Assembly (NCBI RefSeq): GCF_041821045.1
Contig: NZ_JBGUAW010000007.1
Span: 62,001-126,000 of the forward strand
Direction: 5' to 3'
Source of the DNA: Thiohalorhabdus sp. Cl-TMA
GTDB lineage: Bacteria; Pseudomonadota; Gammaproteobacteria; Thiohalorhabdales; Thiohalorhabdaceae
DNA: 64,000 nt
Below are positions 1 through 10,151 of the stretch, one piece after another; within the stretch, counting starts at the first letter, position 1; the number at the start of each line of letters is the position of its first letter. A program made the position numbers and the translations under genes. Under the pieces are notes generated by a model. The model did not search any database. It saw nothing but the letters and a program-made list of their open reading frames with translations, and was not told where the DNA came from.

Positions 1-1
1 T

Positions 2-3000
2 CCCACGCCCGTCCAGGCGGAGGCCTGGCCCGCGGTGGCCTCCGGCCGGCATGCCCTGATCGCCGCGCCCACCGGCTCCGGCAAGACCCTCGCCGCCTTC
101 CTGGCGGCCCTGGACGATCTGGTCCGGCAGGCCGAGGCCGGTCCCCTGGAGAACGCGGTCCAGGTGGTCTACGTCTCGCCGCTTCGGGCGCTCTCCAACG
201 ACATCCGCCTCAACCTGGAGGCGCCGCTGGCGGGAATCGAGGAGCGGCTGAACGCGGCGGGCTCCGCCCCCACCGGTATCCGCACCATGGTGCGCACCGG
301 CGACACGCCCCAGGCGGAGCGCGACGCCATGCGCAAGCGCCCGCCGCACATCCTGGTGACCACGCCCGAGTCGCTGCACATCCTGCTCACCTCCGAGTCC
401 GGGCGGGGCATGCTGGAGACCACCAGGACGGTGATCGTCGACGAGATCCACGCCATGGCCCCCTCCAAGCGCGGCGCCCACCTGGCCCTTTCCCTGGAGC
501 GCCTGGAGGCGCTCGCGGACCGGCCGCTGACCCGGGTGGGCCTGTCCGCCACCCAGAAGCCCATCGTGGAGGTGGCGCGCTTCCTGGTCGGGGCCGGCCA
601 CCTGGATGCCGAGGGCAATCCCGACTGCCGCGTCATCGACGCCGGTCACTACCGGCGCGCCGACTTGGCGGTGGAGGTGCCGCAATCGCCGCTGGAGGCG
701 GTGATGGCCAACGAGGTGTGGGAGGAGGTCTACGACCGGATCGCCGACCTGGCCGCCGGGCACCGCACCACCCTGGTGTTCGCCAACACCCGACGCACGG
801 CGGAGCGGGTGGCCCGCCACCTGGGCGAGCGCCTGGGCGAGGAGCAGGTGGCCGCCCACCACGGCAGCCTGTCCCGCGACCGCCGGCTGGCGGCGGAGCG
901 GGCCCTGAAGCACGGCGAGATCCGCCTGCTGGTGGCCACCGCCTCCCTGGAGCTGGGCATCGACATCGGCGAGGTGGACCTGGTGGTGCAGCTCGGCTCC
1001 ACCCGCACCATCGCCAACTTCCTGCAGCGCGTGGGCCGCTCCGGCCACGCCGTGACGGCCACACCCAAGGGTCGGCTGTTCCCCCTCTCCCGCGACGACC
1101 TGGTGGAGTGCATCGCCCTGGTACGGGCCGCCCGCGACGGCGCGCTGGACCGGCTGTGGATCCGGGAGGCGCCCCTGGAGGTGCTGGCCCAGCAGATCAC
1201 GGCGGAGGTGGCCGCCGAGGGCGAGCTGGCGGAGGCGGAGCTGCTGGCGCGCTTCCGCCGCGCCTACCCGTACCGCGCCCTGTCGGACAAGGCGTTCGCC
1301 GACACCGTGCAGATGCTCGCCGATGGCTTCGCCACCGGGCGCGGCCGCAAGGGGGCGCTGATCCACCGCGATTCGGTGAACCGGGTGCTGCGGCCCAGGC
1401 GCGGCGCCCGCCTCACGGCGGTGACCTGCGCCGGGACCATCCCCGACCAGGGCGACTTCGACGTGGTGCTGGAGCCCGAGGGCCAGGTGATCGGCTCGGT
1501 GAACGAGGACTTCGCCCTGGAGGCCATGAGCGGCGACATCTTCCAGCTCGGCAACCGCAGCTACCGCTTCCTGCGCATCCAGGCGGGCCGCGTGCGCGTG
1601 GAGGACGCCAACGGCCTGCCGCCCAGCCTGCCCTTCTGGTTCGGCGAGGCGCCGGGGCGCACTGAGGAGCTGACCGCCTACGTCTCCGACACTCGGCGCG
1701 GGGTGGAGGAGCGATTGGGGCTGGCGCCGGATGGGCAGCCCGGAGTGGAGGATGGCGGCGGGGACGCCCTGGAGCCCGCCGTAACCTGGCTCGCCGGGAC
1801 CGAGGGCGTGACCCGGCCGGCCGCCGAGCAGGCGGTCGCCTACCTGGCCGCGGCCCGCTTCGCCCTGGGCGCGCTGCCCGCACTGGACACGGTGGTGCTG
1901 GAGCGCTTCTTCGACGAGTCCGGCGGCATGCAGCTGGTGGTCCACAGCCCCTTCGGCAGCCGGGTGAACAAGGCCTGGGGCCTGGCCCTGCGCAAGCGCT
2001 TCTGCCGCAAGTTCAACTTCGAGCTGCAGGCGGCGGCCACCGAGGACACGGTGATCCTGTCCCTGGCCACGGCCCACAGCTTTCCCCTGGAGGAGGCGGC
2101 CCGCTACCTGAGCCCGGAGACGGTGCGCGAGGTGCTGGTCCAGGCCCTGCTCGACGCGCCGCTGTTCACCACCCGCTGGCGCTGGAACGCCACCACCGCC
2201 CTGGCCATCCGCCGCTTCCGCAACGGCGGCCGCACCCCCCCGCAGCTCCAGCGCATGGAGGCCGAGGACCTGATCAGCGCGGTATTCCCCGACCAGATCG
2301 CCTGCTTCGAGAACCTGGCCGGAGACCGCGAGGTGCCCGACCACCCGCTGGTGAACCAGACCATCCACGACTGCCTGCATGAGGCCATGGACATCGAGGG
2401 CCTGGAGCGGGTGCTCGCCGCCATGGGCGACGGCGGCATCCGGGTGGTGGCCGCCGACCTCACCGAGCCCTCGCCCCTGTCCCACGAGATCCTCAACGCC
2501 CGGCCCTACGCCTTCCTCGACGACGCCCCGGCCGAGGAGCGCCGCACCCGCATGGTGCAGACGCGGCGCTACCTGGACCCGGCCACCGCCGCCGACATCG
2601 GCCACCTGGACGCCGACGCCATCGCCCGGGTCCGGGAGGAGGCCTGGCCCGACGTGCGGGACCGCGACGAGCTGCACGACGCCCTGGACCTGCTCGGCGC
2701 GGTCACCGCCGAGGAGGGCGGGACCCACGGCTGGGGCGAGGCCTTCCAAGCCCTGCGCGAGGAAGGCCGGGCCTTCCGCGTTACCGTGGGCGACGGGCCC
2801 GCCCTGTGGGTGGCGGCGGAGCGGTGGGTAACGGTCCGCGCCGTCCATCCCGAAGCGGTGGCGGAGCCGGTACCCCCGGAAAGCCCGGAAGCGGCCCCCG
2901 AGGCCGGGGAGGCCCTGCGCGAGCTGGTGCGGGGCCGCCTCGACGGCCTCGGCCCCACCACCGCCGAGGCCCTGGCCGCCGACCTGCGGGTAACGGTTCC

Positions 3001-4258
3001 TGCGGTGGAGGGGGCGCTGGCCGCCCTGGAGACGGAGGGTGCCGCCTTCCGCGGCCGCTTCACCCCGGACGCGGGCGGTGAGGAGTGGTGCGAGCGGCGG
3101 CTGCTGGCGCGCATTCACCGCTACACCCTCGACCGCCTGCGCCGCGAGATCGAGCCGGTGGAGCCGGCGGACTACACCCGCTTCCTGCTGGAGTGGCACG
3201 CCCTGGCCGGGGAGCCGGCCGCGGAGCATCGCGAGGGCCCCGAGGCGCTGCTGGCGGTGATCGAGCAGCTGGAGGGCTTCGAGGCGCCCGCCGCAGCCTG
3301 GGAGAGCGAGATCCTGCCGGCCCGGCTGCCCGGCTACGATCCGCAGTGGCTGGACCAGCTCTGCCTGTCCGGGCGGGTGGTGTGGATCCGCCTGACACCG
3401 CCCGGGGTGGCGCGCGGGCGCGCGCGGCGCGCCGGCTCCGTGCGCACCGCGCCGGTGGCGCTGGTGCAGCGCAAGAACCTCCCGGACTGGAAGGACCTCG
3501 CCGCCTCCGTGCCGGTATCCGAGGACGGCCTGTCGGGCAAGGCGGCCAAGCTGGAGGAATGCCTGCGCGAGCGCGGCGCGCAGTTCTTCGACGAGCTGGC
3601 GAGCTGCTCCGGCATGCTGCGCACGGAGGTGGAGGAAGCCCTGGGCGAGCTGGTGGCCTGGGGCCGTGCCTCCAGCGACAGCTTCGCCGGCCTGCGCGCC
3701 CTGCTGAAGCCGGCGGAGTCGCGCTCCCGGCGACCCGCCCGGCGCGGCCGGGGGAGGCGCCGCCTGCTCGCCGCCCCGGAGCGGGGGGTGGAGGAGGCCG
3801 GGCGGTGGGCACCGGTGGCTCCCGCCGCCACGCCGGACCCGGAGGGCGGCGCCGATCATGACCCCGCTGCCGTGGAGGCGGCCGCCTGGACCCTGCTGGA
3901 GCGCTACGGGGTGGTGCTCCGCGCCGTGCTGGCGCGCGAGCCGGACTGGCTGCCGCCCTGGCGCGAGCTGCTGCGCGTGCTGCGGCGTCTGGAGGACCGC
4001 GGCGAGGTGCGCGGCGGGCGATTCGTGGCGGGCTTCTGGGGCGAGCAGTTCGCCCTGCCGGAGGCGGTGGGCGCCCTGCGCAAGGTGCGCAAGCGGGGCA
4101 AGGAAGACCACGCGGTCACCGTCGCGGCCACCGACCCCCTCAATCTGGTGGGCATCCTAACCCCGGGGGAGCGGGTCACCGCCCGCACCGGGGAGCGCCT
4201 GCGCTACCGGGACGGCGTGCCCGAGGACCGGAGCGCTTCCCGGTCCCCCGCCCCTTGA
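2..4258 (+). CDS. lhr: Lhr-type ATP-dependent helicase, 5' end outside window
   Basis: Large superfamily 2 helicase of the Lhr family, 3'-5' nucleic-acid unwinding linked to DNA repair. The reading frame is open to the left edge, and the first eleven codons read [11 protein letters not shown], the Q-motif region that normally precedes Walker A. The GTG at 35 is therefore probably not the start, and some upstream codons are missing. Walker A (APTGSGKT), a DEIH Walker B (VDEIHA), the SAT motif (LSATQKP) and the motif VI region (QRVGRSGH) follow in order. About 1000 further residues form the winged-helix and C-terminal domains typical of long Lhr proteins (about 1500 residues in E. coli). The C-terminal third is arginine-rich around 3720-3780. 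Family assignment is secure; exact role in this organism is inferred. Confidence 0.93.
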   Translation, partial: PTPVQAEAWPAVASGRHALIAAPTGSGKTLAAFLAALDDLVRQAEAGPLENAVQVVYVSPLRALSNDIRLNLEAPLAGIEERLNAAGSAPTGIRTMVRTGDTPQAERDAMRKRPPHILVTTPESLHILLTSESGRGMLETTRTVIVDEIHAMAPSKRGAHLALSLERLEALADRPLTRVGLSATQKPIVEVARFLVGAGHLDAEGNPDCRVIDAGHYRRADLAVEVPQSPLEAVMANEVWEEVYDRIADLAAGHRTTLVFANTRRTAERVARHLGERLGEEQVAAHHGSLSRDRRLAAERALKHGEIRLLVATASLELGIDIGEVDLVVQLGSTRTIANFLQRVGRSGHAVTATPKGRLFPLSRDDLVECIALVRAARDGALDRLWIREAPLEVLAQQITAEVAAEGELAEAELLARFRRAYPYRALSDKAFADTVQMLADGFATGRGRKGALIHRDSVNRVLRPRRGARLTAVTCAGTIPDQGDFDVVLEPEGQVIGSVNEDFALEAMSGDIFQLGNRSYRFLRIQAGRVRVEDANGLPPSLPFWFGEAPGRTEELTAYVSDTRRGVEERLGLAPDGQPGVEDGGGDALEPAVTWLAGTEGVTRPAAEQAVAYLAAARFALGALPALDTVVLERFFDESGGMQLVVHSPFGSRVNKAWGLALRKRFCRKFNFELQAAATEDTVILSLATAHSFPLEEAARYLSPETVREVLVQALLDAPLFTTRWRWNATTALAIRRFRNGGRTPPQLQRMEAEDLISAVFPDQIACFENLAGDREVPDHPLVNQTIHDCLHEAMDIEGLERVLAAMGDGGIRVVAADLTEPSPLSHEILNARPYAFLDDAPAEERRTRMVQTRRYLDPATAADIGHLDADAIARVREEAWPDVRDRDELHDALDLLGAVTAEEGGTHGWGEAFQALREEGRAFRVTVGDGPALWVAAERWVTVRAVHPEAVAEPVPPESPEAAPEAGEALRELVRGRLDGLGPTTAEALAADLRVTVPAVEGALAALETEGAAFRGRFTPDAGGEEWCERRLLARIHRYTLDRLRREIEPVEPADYTRFLLEWHALAGEPAAEHREGPEALLAVIEQLEGFEAPAAAWESEILPARLPGYDPQWLDQLCLSGRVVWIRLTPPGVARGRARRAGSVRTAPVALVQRKNLPDWKDLAASVPVSEDGLSGKAAKLEECLRERGAQFFDELASCSGMLRTEVEEALGELVAWGRASSDSFAGLRALLKPAESRSRRPARRGRGRRRLLAAPERGVEEAGRWAPVAPAATPDPEGGADHDPAAVEAAAWTLLERYGVVLRAVLAREPDWLPPWRELLRVLRRLEDRGEVRGGRFVAGFWGEQFALPEAVGALRKVRKRGKEDHAVTVAATDPLNLVGILTPGERVTARTGERLRYRDGVPEDRSASRSPAP

Positions 4259-4343
4259 CGGGCCCCGAGGGCCCGCCGGCCGTTGCACCCGAGCCCGCGG
4301 CCATTACGGTGTCCGGAGGCTGTCTCCCGGCCCGACGGGTTTC

Positions 4344-4367
4344 TTGACATACCATTAACAGTACAAT
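4344..4367 (+). promoter_or_regulatory. possible promoter elements upstream of the BTAD gene
   Basis: A perfect TTGACA lies at 4344-4349 and a TACAAT at 4362-4367, in the only AT-rich patch of the 180-base gap after lhr. The spacing is 12 bases, too short for a standard sigma-70 promoter, so either one element belongs to another promoter or this is not one. The remainder of the gap (4259-4439) shows no gene. Confidence 0.25.
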
Positions 4368-4439
4368 AGGGCCGCCTGTTATCCATTGGACAATGTCCGA
4401 GCGGCGGACTCGTTCCTTTCACGAACCGGGAGCTGGCGA

Positions 4440-5798
4440 ATGAAAGCCGGGGTGATCCGGATCCAGCTTTTGGGGGCACTGGAAGCGCGCGGTCCGGGCG
4501 AAGCATGGATCGCCCCGCGCGGCACCGCCGTGCGCGCGCTGCTCGCCTACCTCCTCGCAGGACCGGAGGAGCGGCCCACGCGCGAGCGCCTGAGCCTGCT
4601 CCTTTGGCCCGACGCGGAGCCGGACGCGGTCCTGGGAAGACTGCGCCAGGTGCTCATCAAGCTGGAGGGGCAGCTGTCCGACTTGCTCCCGGGCCGCTAC
4701 CTCCTGCGCGACCGCAACAGCGTGGGCATCGACCCCGCTGCGCCACTGGAGACCGACTGGGGCGAGCTGCAGCGGCTGCTGAACCAGGGGGCGCCCCGCA
4801 GGGCGGTCGGGCTGGTGGGCGGCCAGGCGCTCGCGGATACGGCCCCGACCTCCCCGGAGCTGGAGGAATGGATGGAGGCCTTCCGGTGCCGGGCCCAGGT
4901 GGCCCAGCTGGCGATCCTGGAGGACGCCGCCAGCGCGGCTCTGAAGGCCGGAGCCCCCGCGGAGGCTCGCCGCCATGCCGACCACATGCTCACCCTGGAG
5001 CCGTGGCACGAGCAGGGGCACCGGCTCATGATGGAGGCGCTCACCGCCCTCGGCGCCCCCGGGGCGGCCATGGCGCAGTTCGAAAGCTGCCGCGCCGTCC
5101 TCCGCAAGGCGCTGGATTCGGAGCCCGAGGAGGCCACCTGCGCCGCCGCCGAGGCCGTCCGCCAAGCCGCGCAGCACCCGGTTACGACCCTGCCCGCCCC
5201 GTACGCCCAGGACCCCCGGTCCTGGCTCCATCCGCTGCCGCGCAAGAAGCTGGAGCACCTTTTCCGGGTCCTCGACGAGGACGGGGACGGTTTCCTGGAG
5301 GAGACGGATTTCCTGCGCAAGGTGGAACGGCTCCGGGAGCCCTTCCGGGTGGGGCGGGGCTCGGCGACCCTGGAAACGGCGCGCGGCTATCTGCAGGGCT
5401 GGTGGCAGCTCATGGCGCCCTGGGCGGGCGGCGACCATTCCGCGGGCGGCCTTAGCCTCTCCGATTGGCTGCGGTTCTGGTGGAGCCAGCAGCAGATCGC
5501 CGGCGAAGTGCTGGAGGATCTGCCCGGGGCCTATTCCTCCCATGACCGGCTCACCACCGAGCTCCTCTTCCGCATCACCGACCGCTCCAGCCAGGGCCAT
5601 CTCACCGAGCGCGACTTCGCGCTCTGGCTGACGAGCTGGACGCCCCACCTGGATGTGGACGCGCCCCGCGCCTACCGCCACCTCACCGCCGGAAACGGCC
5701 TCCTGGACGTGAACGCGGTGGTCCGCGCCACCTACGAGTTCAAGTTCGGCACCATGCCCGGCACGGCCGGCGACGCCCTCTTCGGCCTGCTGCCGTAA
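4440..5798 (+). CDS. BTAD (SARP-like) regulator fused to EF-hand domain
   Basis: A 452-residue protein from the ATG at 4440, which has GGGAG upstream; a TTG at 4386 in the same frame lacks a ribosome site. Residues 1-90 look like the winged-helix of SARP/OmpR-type activators (RIQLLGALEARG, then TRERLSLLLWPD). Residues 90-250 look like a bacterial transcriptional activation domain (BTAD) of helical repeats. The C-terminal 200 residues differ: a canonical EF-hand loop DEDGDGFLEETD at about 279-290 (Asp at 1, 3, 5, Gly at 6) and a degenerate one, DRSSQGHLTERD, near 381. A DNA-binding activator with a calcium-binding half is unusual, so calcium-responsive transcription or protein-protein signalling is inferred. 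It is convergent with dgt, with 8 bases between. Confidence 0.75.
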   Translation: MKAGVIRIQLLGALEARGPGEAWIAPRGTAVRALLAYLLAGPEERPTRERLSLLLWPDAEPDAVLGRLRQVLIKLEGQLSDLLPGRYLLRDRNSVGIDPAAPLETDWGELQRLLNQGAPRRAVGLVGGQALADTAPTSPELEEWMEAFRCRAQVAQLAILEDAASAALKAGAPAEARRHADHMLTLEPWHEQGHRLMMEALTALGAPGAAMAQFESCRAVLRKALDSEPEEATCAAAEAVRQAAQHPVTTLPAPYAQDPRSWLHPLPRKKLEHLFRVLDEDGDGFLEETDFLRKVERLREPFRVGRGSATLETARGYLQGWWQLMAPWAGGDHSAGGLSLSDWLRFWWSQQQIAGEVLEDLPGAYSSHDRLTTELLFRITDRSSQGHLTERDFALWLTSWTPHLDVDAPRAYRHLTAGNGLLDVNAVVRATYEFKFGTMPGTAGDALFGLLP

Positions 5799-5806
5799 CC
5801 GATTGC

Positions 5807-7204
5807 TCAGCCCCGGTGCGGCAGGGATATGCCGGTGAGCTTCTTGTACAGGGAGACGGCGTAGCCGTCGGTCATGCCGGAGACGAAGTCGGTGAGGTTC
5901 AGCAGCAGCATGTAGGGATCGGTAAGCCGCTGGCCGCTGACCGGGTCATAGAGGAACTGGTCCGGCACCAGCTGCGCCACGGTGCGGCTGTGGGCGGAGG
6001 CATCCTCGCGCAGCCGCCCGGCGCGCTCGGCCTCGGCGGTCTCCCGCACGGGATGGTAGAAGGTCTCCAGCAGGCCGCCGAGCACCCCGAAGCCGGCGGC
6101 GTCGATCTCCAGCACCCCCTTGGCGTTGTAGATGCGGTCGAAGGAGGTCCGCTTGATCTCCGCCATGGCGTCGGCGGAGGGGATGAGCTCCTTGAGCTCG
6201 CGGTCGAAGGCGCCCGCCAGGATCTCCGCTTCCCGCTCCAGGAAGACTGCGGCGGTCTCCTCCACGAGCTGGTTGATGGCCCGGGCGCGGAGGTACTCCA
6301 CCCGCTCCTTGTCGGAGCCGATCTGGCCCAGGCGTCTGGTGAGCCGCTCGTCGTCCCGCAGGATGGGGCGGATGTGGCGCTCCACGTCCTCGAAGCTCAG
6401 CAGGCCCAGCCGGTAGGAATCCTCGAAATCCACGATCTGGTAGGAAATGTCGTCGGCGGCCTCCATGAGGAAGGCCAGGGGATGCCGGCAGTACACCTCT
6501 CCGGTGTCGTCCACGGGCAGCATGCCGGTCTTCTCCACCACCCGCCGGAAATGGCCCTCCTCCGCGGCGAAATAGCCGTGCTTCTTGCCGCTGACCCCGT
6601 CTTGGGGATCGGTCCGGTGGGCCGGACGCGGATACTTCAGCGCCGCGCCGAGGGTGGCGAAGGTGAGCTGGAGACCGCCCTCGTTGTCGGGGTTCTGGAG
6701 CCGGGTGACCACGCGCAGGCCCTGGGCGTTGCCCTCGAAGCGCCGGAACTCGGCCGCCTGCCGCCCGGACAGTGCGCCGAGGGCCTCCGCGCCGATGACG
6801 CTGGTGGCGAACCAGTGCTGGATGGCGTCCTCCCCCGAATGGCCGAAGGGCGGGTTGCCGATGTCGTGGGCCAGGCAGGCCGCGGCCACGATGGCTCCGA
6901 AATCGCCCGGGTCCACCAGCTCGAAGCCCTCCCGGGCGGCGACTTCCTCGCCCACCTTGGTGCCCAGCGACCGGCCCACGCAGGACACCTCCAGGCTGTG
7001 CGTGAGGCGGGTCCGCACGTAGTCGCTCTCCGCCAGGGGGAAGACCTGGGTCTTGTCCTGCAGGCGGCGGAAGGCCGAGGAGAAGACGATGCGGTCGAAG
7101 TCCTGCTGGAAGTTGGTCCGGTGCCGCTGCGGCACCACGTCCGCCTCGCGGCCCAACCGCTCCTGGGTGACCAGGTGCTCCCATGCCATACGCGCTTGTG
7201 CCAT
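5807..7204 (-). CDS. dgt: deoxyguanosinetriphosphate triphosphohydrolase (dGTPase)
   Basis: HD-domain dNTP triphosphohydrolase that removes triphosphate from dGTP. The N-terminal region has the family signature HRTNFQQDFDRIVFSSAFRRLQDKTQV, with RLTHSLEVSCVGRSLG and the metal-binding HD pair in LAHDIGNPPFGHSGE. The chosen ATG at 7204 (MAQARMAW) has an AGAGG-type ribosome site and gives 465 residues, close to the family size; the frame stays open upstream to 7696, but that extension has no dGTPase similarity. Divergent from the hydrolase at 7352. Confidence 0.93.
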   Translation of the reverse strand: MAQARMAWEHLVTQERLGREADVVPQRHRTNFQQDFDRIVFSSAFRRLQDKTQVFPLAESDYVRTRLTHSLEVSCVGRSLGTKVGEEVAAREGFELVDPGDFGAIVAAACLAHDIGNPPFGHSGEDAIQHWFATSVIGAEALGALSGRQAAEFRRFEGNAQGLRVVTRLQNPDNEGGLQLTFATLGAALKYPRPAHRTDPQDGVSGKKHGYFAAEEGHFRRVVEKTGMLPVDDTGEVYCRHPLAFLMEAADDISYQIVDFEDSYRLGLLSFEDVERHIRPILRDDERLTRRLGQIGSDKERVEYLRARAINQLVEETAAVFLEREAEILAGAFDRELKELIPSADAMAEIKRTSFDRIYNAKGVLEIDAAGFGVLGGLLETFYHPVRETAEAERAGRLREDASAHSRTVAQLVPDQFLYDPVSGQRLTDPYMLLLNLTDFVSGMTDGYAVSLYKKLTGISLPHRG

Positions 7205-7351
7205 TCCTGCCTCTTTCCGGTCGATGCGCGCCAGGGGGCATCCTAGCACGCGGTCCGCGGCCCGCGCCCATTCCGGTGGCCCGCCGCGGCACACTCTGGT
7301 AAGGGTTAAAAAAACTGCGGAGAACCCGGGGCCGCAAAGGGGGGATCGACC

Positions 7352-8905
7352 ATGGCCATCCGAGCACCGTACCTGCCCATTGTCTACGTGCGGGGCTATG
7401 CCGCCCGCATGGACGAGATCGAGGACACCGTCGCCACGCCCTACATGGGCTTCAACCTGGGCGCCACCAAGCTGCGCCAGGACCACGACGGCAAGCCTCT
7501 GCGCTGGATCTTCGAATCGCCCCTGATCCGGCTCATGAAGGATCACGGCTATATGGATGCCTACGCCGACGGCGACTTCCTCTCGGAGCCGGGCGGCGCG
7601 CCGGTCCGGAGCGTGTGGATCTTCCGCTACTACGAGCCGGTTTCCGAGTCCCTCGGGGAAGGAGACCGCCGCACCCTGCCGGAGCTCGCGGCCCATCTAA
7701 GGCGATTCCTGCTCCATACGGTGCGACCGGCGGTCTGCGGCGACGACCCGGACCTCCTGGCCGATTTCCGGGTCCACCTGGTGGCCCACTCCATGGGTGG
7801 ACTGCTCTGCCGCACCTACCTCCAGAACCTCTGCCACAAGGGAACGGGGGACCCGCAACGGGACGAGGCCCTGGAGCTGCCCGGCGATCCGCTGGTGGAG
7901 CGCGTCTTCACCTACGCCACGCCCCACAGCGGCATCGACCTGGAGGGGGTCAATGTTCCGGATCTGGGGACCTGGGACAAATGGCACATCCGCAGCTTCA
8001 ACCGGGACGTGATGCGGGACTATCTCGATCTCCCTGGCGGAACCGAACGGCTGGACTCCCTGAACGGGCGGTTCCCGCCGGAGCGATTCTTCTGCCTGGT
8101 GGGCACCAACTACAAGGATTACCGGGCCTTCCACGGCCTATCCGCACGGGCCACCGGCCCCATGTCCGACGGACTGGTCATGATCCGCAACGCCACCGTG
8201 CGGGATGCCCCGCGGGCCTTTGTCCACCGCAGCCACAGCGGCGACTACGGCATCGTCAATTCCGAGGAGGGCTACCAGAACCTGCGGCGTTTCCTGTTCG
8301 GCGAGGTGCGCGTGGATGCCCGGCTGCACGCCGAGGAGATCACCCTGCCCCGGCCGGTGCAGGAGAAGAAGGACGCCGGACACGCGGTGCGCGCCTCCTA
8401 CCACATCGATTCCGCCGTCAGCCTGCGAAACGCCACCTGCTTCCTGCACGAGCGCCGTTCGGAGCACGGTTCGGCGCTATTGAAGTCCTACGATGCCTGG
8501 GTGAAGGAGGGACGCCCCGCCTATCTGTTCTCCGGCTTTCTCATGCGCGCCGGGAAAGGCCGGGATCAGGGCGACACCGCCCTGGCCTTCGCCCTCCACG
8601 TGGCTGTGCGGGTTCCCGTCTACGAGGTGGACAACCGGTTCTGGCTGGATGGACACTTCGAGGGTGGACCGGTGCTTCAGGACACCGTGACGGTGCATGT
8701 CCGCCCGGACGGCCGCAAGACCACCATCGCCTATGGCTTGGCCTCCCGGGACGGCCTCGGCGAGGCCCGGCGGCGGGCGGGCGTGCAATGGGAGACGGAA
8801 CAAACGGCCCGGGTCCGTTTCCCCCTGGGATTCGCCGAGGACCAGCGACGGGTGAAACGGCCGGGATTCCGGGGCCATCTCGCCATTGACGTCCATGTCC
8901 GCTGA
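7352..8905 (+). CDS. lipase/PGAP1-like alpha/beta hydrolase
   Basis: A 517-residue protein beginning at an ATG preceded by a purine-rich AAAGGGGGG. The nucleophile elbow is AHSMGG with Ser at about residue 147, preceded by a hydrophobic strand (VHLVAHSMGG), as in triacylglycerol lipases and PGAP1-like esterases. After residue 310 the sequence loses hydrolase character and may be a beta-rich accessory domain (residues 320-510). No signal peptide is visible, so a cytoplasmic location is likely. Substrate is unknown. A short C4-loop-G4 hairpin at 8907-8919 with a T-rich tail may be a weak terminator. Confidence 0.7.
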   Translation: MAIRAPYLPIVYVRGYAARMDEIEDTVATPYMGFNLGATKLRQDHDGKPLRWIFESPLIRLMKDHGYMDAYADGDFLSEPGGAPVRSVWIFRYYEPVSESLGEGDRRTLPELAAHLRRFLLHTVRPAVCGDDPDLLADFRVHLVAHSMGGLLCRTYLQNLCHKGTGDPQRDEALELPGDPLVERVFTYATPHSGIDLEGVNVPDLGTWDKWHIRSFNRDVMRDYLDLPGGTERLDSLNGRFPPERFFCLVGTNYKDYRAFHGLSARATGPMSDGLVMIRNATVRDAPRAFVHRSHSGDYGIVNSEEGYQNLRRFLFGEVRVDARLHAEEITLPRPVQEKKDAGHAVRASYHIDSAVSLRNATCFLHERRSEHGSALLKSYDAWVKEGRPAYLFSGFLMRAGKGRDQGDTALAFALHVAVRVPVYEVDNRFWLDGHFEGGPVLQDTVTVHVRPDGRKTTIAYGLASRDGLGEARRRAGVQWETEQTARVRFPLGFAEDQRRVKRPGFRGHLAIDVHVR

Positions 8906-9005
8906 TCCCCCAATAGGGGTTATTGTTAACTGGACATCAATTGGGTAGAACGGGTCTATGGGTTTTCGACTGTTCAGCCATTCACTCCCAACCGGGGAGA
9001 ACATT

Positions 9006-9353
9006 ATGCGCAAGCACATCGTAGCGGGAGCTTCCGTCCTGTTCATCGGCTTGACCTTCGGGTCCACTGCGCACGCCCAGAACGGCGAGGCGGCGGCCCA
9101 GGCCCTCGGCTGCACGGCCTGCCATGCCGCGGAGACCAAGCTGGTGGGACCGGCTTATGTAGACGTCGCGAAGCGGTACGGCGGCGACACCGACAAGATC
9201 CTGGAGCGCATCAAGGCCGCCGTGAACAACGGGGCTTCCGGTAACTGGACCGATGTGACCGGCGGAACGCCCATGCCGCCGCAGCCCCAGGCCTCCGGCA
9301 AGGAGAAGGAGCTGAAGCAGATCGCCGAGTGGATCGCCGGCATGGCCAAGTAA
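9006..9353 (+). CDS. periplasmic class I cytochrome c (c551/c552-like)
   Basis: A 115-residue precursor from the ATG at 9006 (GGGGAGA ribosome site). The signal peptide ends near TAHA. One haem site (CTACH) lies near residue 37, and the distal Met is probably in the PMPPQP segment of TDVTGGTPMPPQP. This is the small c551/c552 electron-carrier pattern, donating electrons to periplasmic or terminal reductases. It is followed by a strong terminator and then by a lipoprotein paralogue with a nearly identical cytochrome domain, so the two arose by tandem duplication. Confidence 0.9.
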   Translation: MRKHIVAGASVLFIGLTFGSTAHAQNGEAAAQALGCTACHAAETKLVGPAYVDVAKRYGGDTDKILERIKAAVNNGASGNWTDVTGGTPMPPQPQASGKEKELKQIAEWIAGMAK

Positions 9354-9372
9354 AGGCCGGGCCGCAGCGCGC

Positions 9373-9407
9373 CGGGCCGCCGGGGCTTCCCGGCGGCCCG
9401 CGTTTTT
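9373..9407 (+). terminator. rho-independent terminator after cytochrome c
   Basis: An 11-base stem (CGGGCCGCCGG at 9373-9383 with its complement at 9390-9400), a six-base loop and a TTTTT run at 9403-9407. It separates the two cytochrome genes into different transcription units. Confidence 0.85.
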
Positions 9408-9516
9408 GGATTCCCGCCCCGAAGGGTGTCATTGCATTCCTTCCCCGGATGGCTTAGGCAGGGGTAATGGACCTGAAATAAAACCCGAGCACGGAGCCAT
9501 ACCGGGAGGCGTCCCG

Positions 9517-10059
9517 ATGCGAACCATAACCCGGACCGCCGCCGCGCTGCTGGCGGGGCTTTCCCTTGCCGCCTGCGACCAGGGTGGCGAGCCGCAGACC
9601 GGCGGATCCCAGGAGCAGGAGCAGGGAACGGGGCAGGCACCCTCCGGCGGCGGGCAGGACGGCGGAGGCGGTGGTCAGGGCGCCTCCGATGGCTCCGCCC
9701 CCGGCGACCAGGCCAGCCCCGAGCGGCAGGCGCAAAACCAGGGTGGTGGAACGGGCGCCCCGGCCGCCGGCTCCGGAGACACGGCACCGGGCGAGCAGGC
9801 GGCCGCGGAGCTGGGCTGCACGGCCTGCCACGCCGAGGAGAACAAGCTGGTGGGTCCCGCCTACCAGGATGTGGCGAAGCGGTATAATCATGACGTAAGC
9901 GAGATCCTGGAGCGGATGCAGGCCGCCGTGGAAAACGGCTCCTCCGGCAACTGGACCGATGTTACCGGCGGAACGCCCATGCCGCCGCAACCGCAGGCGG
10001 CGAGCCAGGAGAAGAAGCTGAAGCAGATCGCCGAGTGGATCGCCGGCATGGGCCGCTGA
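9517..10059 (+). CDS. lipoprotein-anchored cytochrome c with long flexible linker
   Basis: A 180-residue protein from the ATG at 9517 (GGGAGG ribosome site). The N-terminus has a lipobox (LSLAAC), so Cys is expected to be lipidated. About 70 residues rich in Gly, Gln, Ser and Pro form a disordered tether. The C-terminal 85 residues are a class I cytochrome c with CTACH and a TDVTGGTPMPPQP segment, nearly the same as the soluble cytochrome encoded just upstream. It probably works as a membrane-tethered electron carrier moving between a membrane complex and periplasmic partners; partner unknown. Confidence 0.88.
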   Translation: MRTITRTAAALLAGLSLAACDQGGEPQTGGSQEQEQGTGQAPSGGGQDGGGGGQGASDGSAPGDQASPERQAQNQGGGTGAPAAGSGDTAPGEQAAAELGCTACHAEENKLVGPAYQDVAKRYNHDVSEILERMQAAVENGSSGNWTDVTGGTPMPPQPQAASQEKKLKQIAEWIAGMGR

Positions 10060-10151
10060 ACCGGGCCTGGCCGCAAGTCCGGGGCCCGCGAACCCAATGC
10101 GGGACCGCGTCGGAATCGCGGCGCGGTCTCCGGCTTTCCGGAGGGTCGAGA

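Noticed and set aside
4344-4367. TTGACA and TACAAT as a strong sigma-70 promoter
   Set aside because: Only 12 bases apart, outside the workable 16-18 range; kept only as a low-confidence site.
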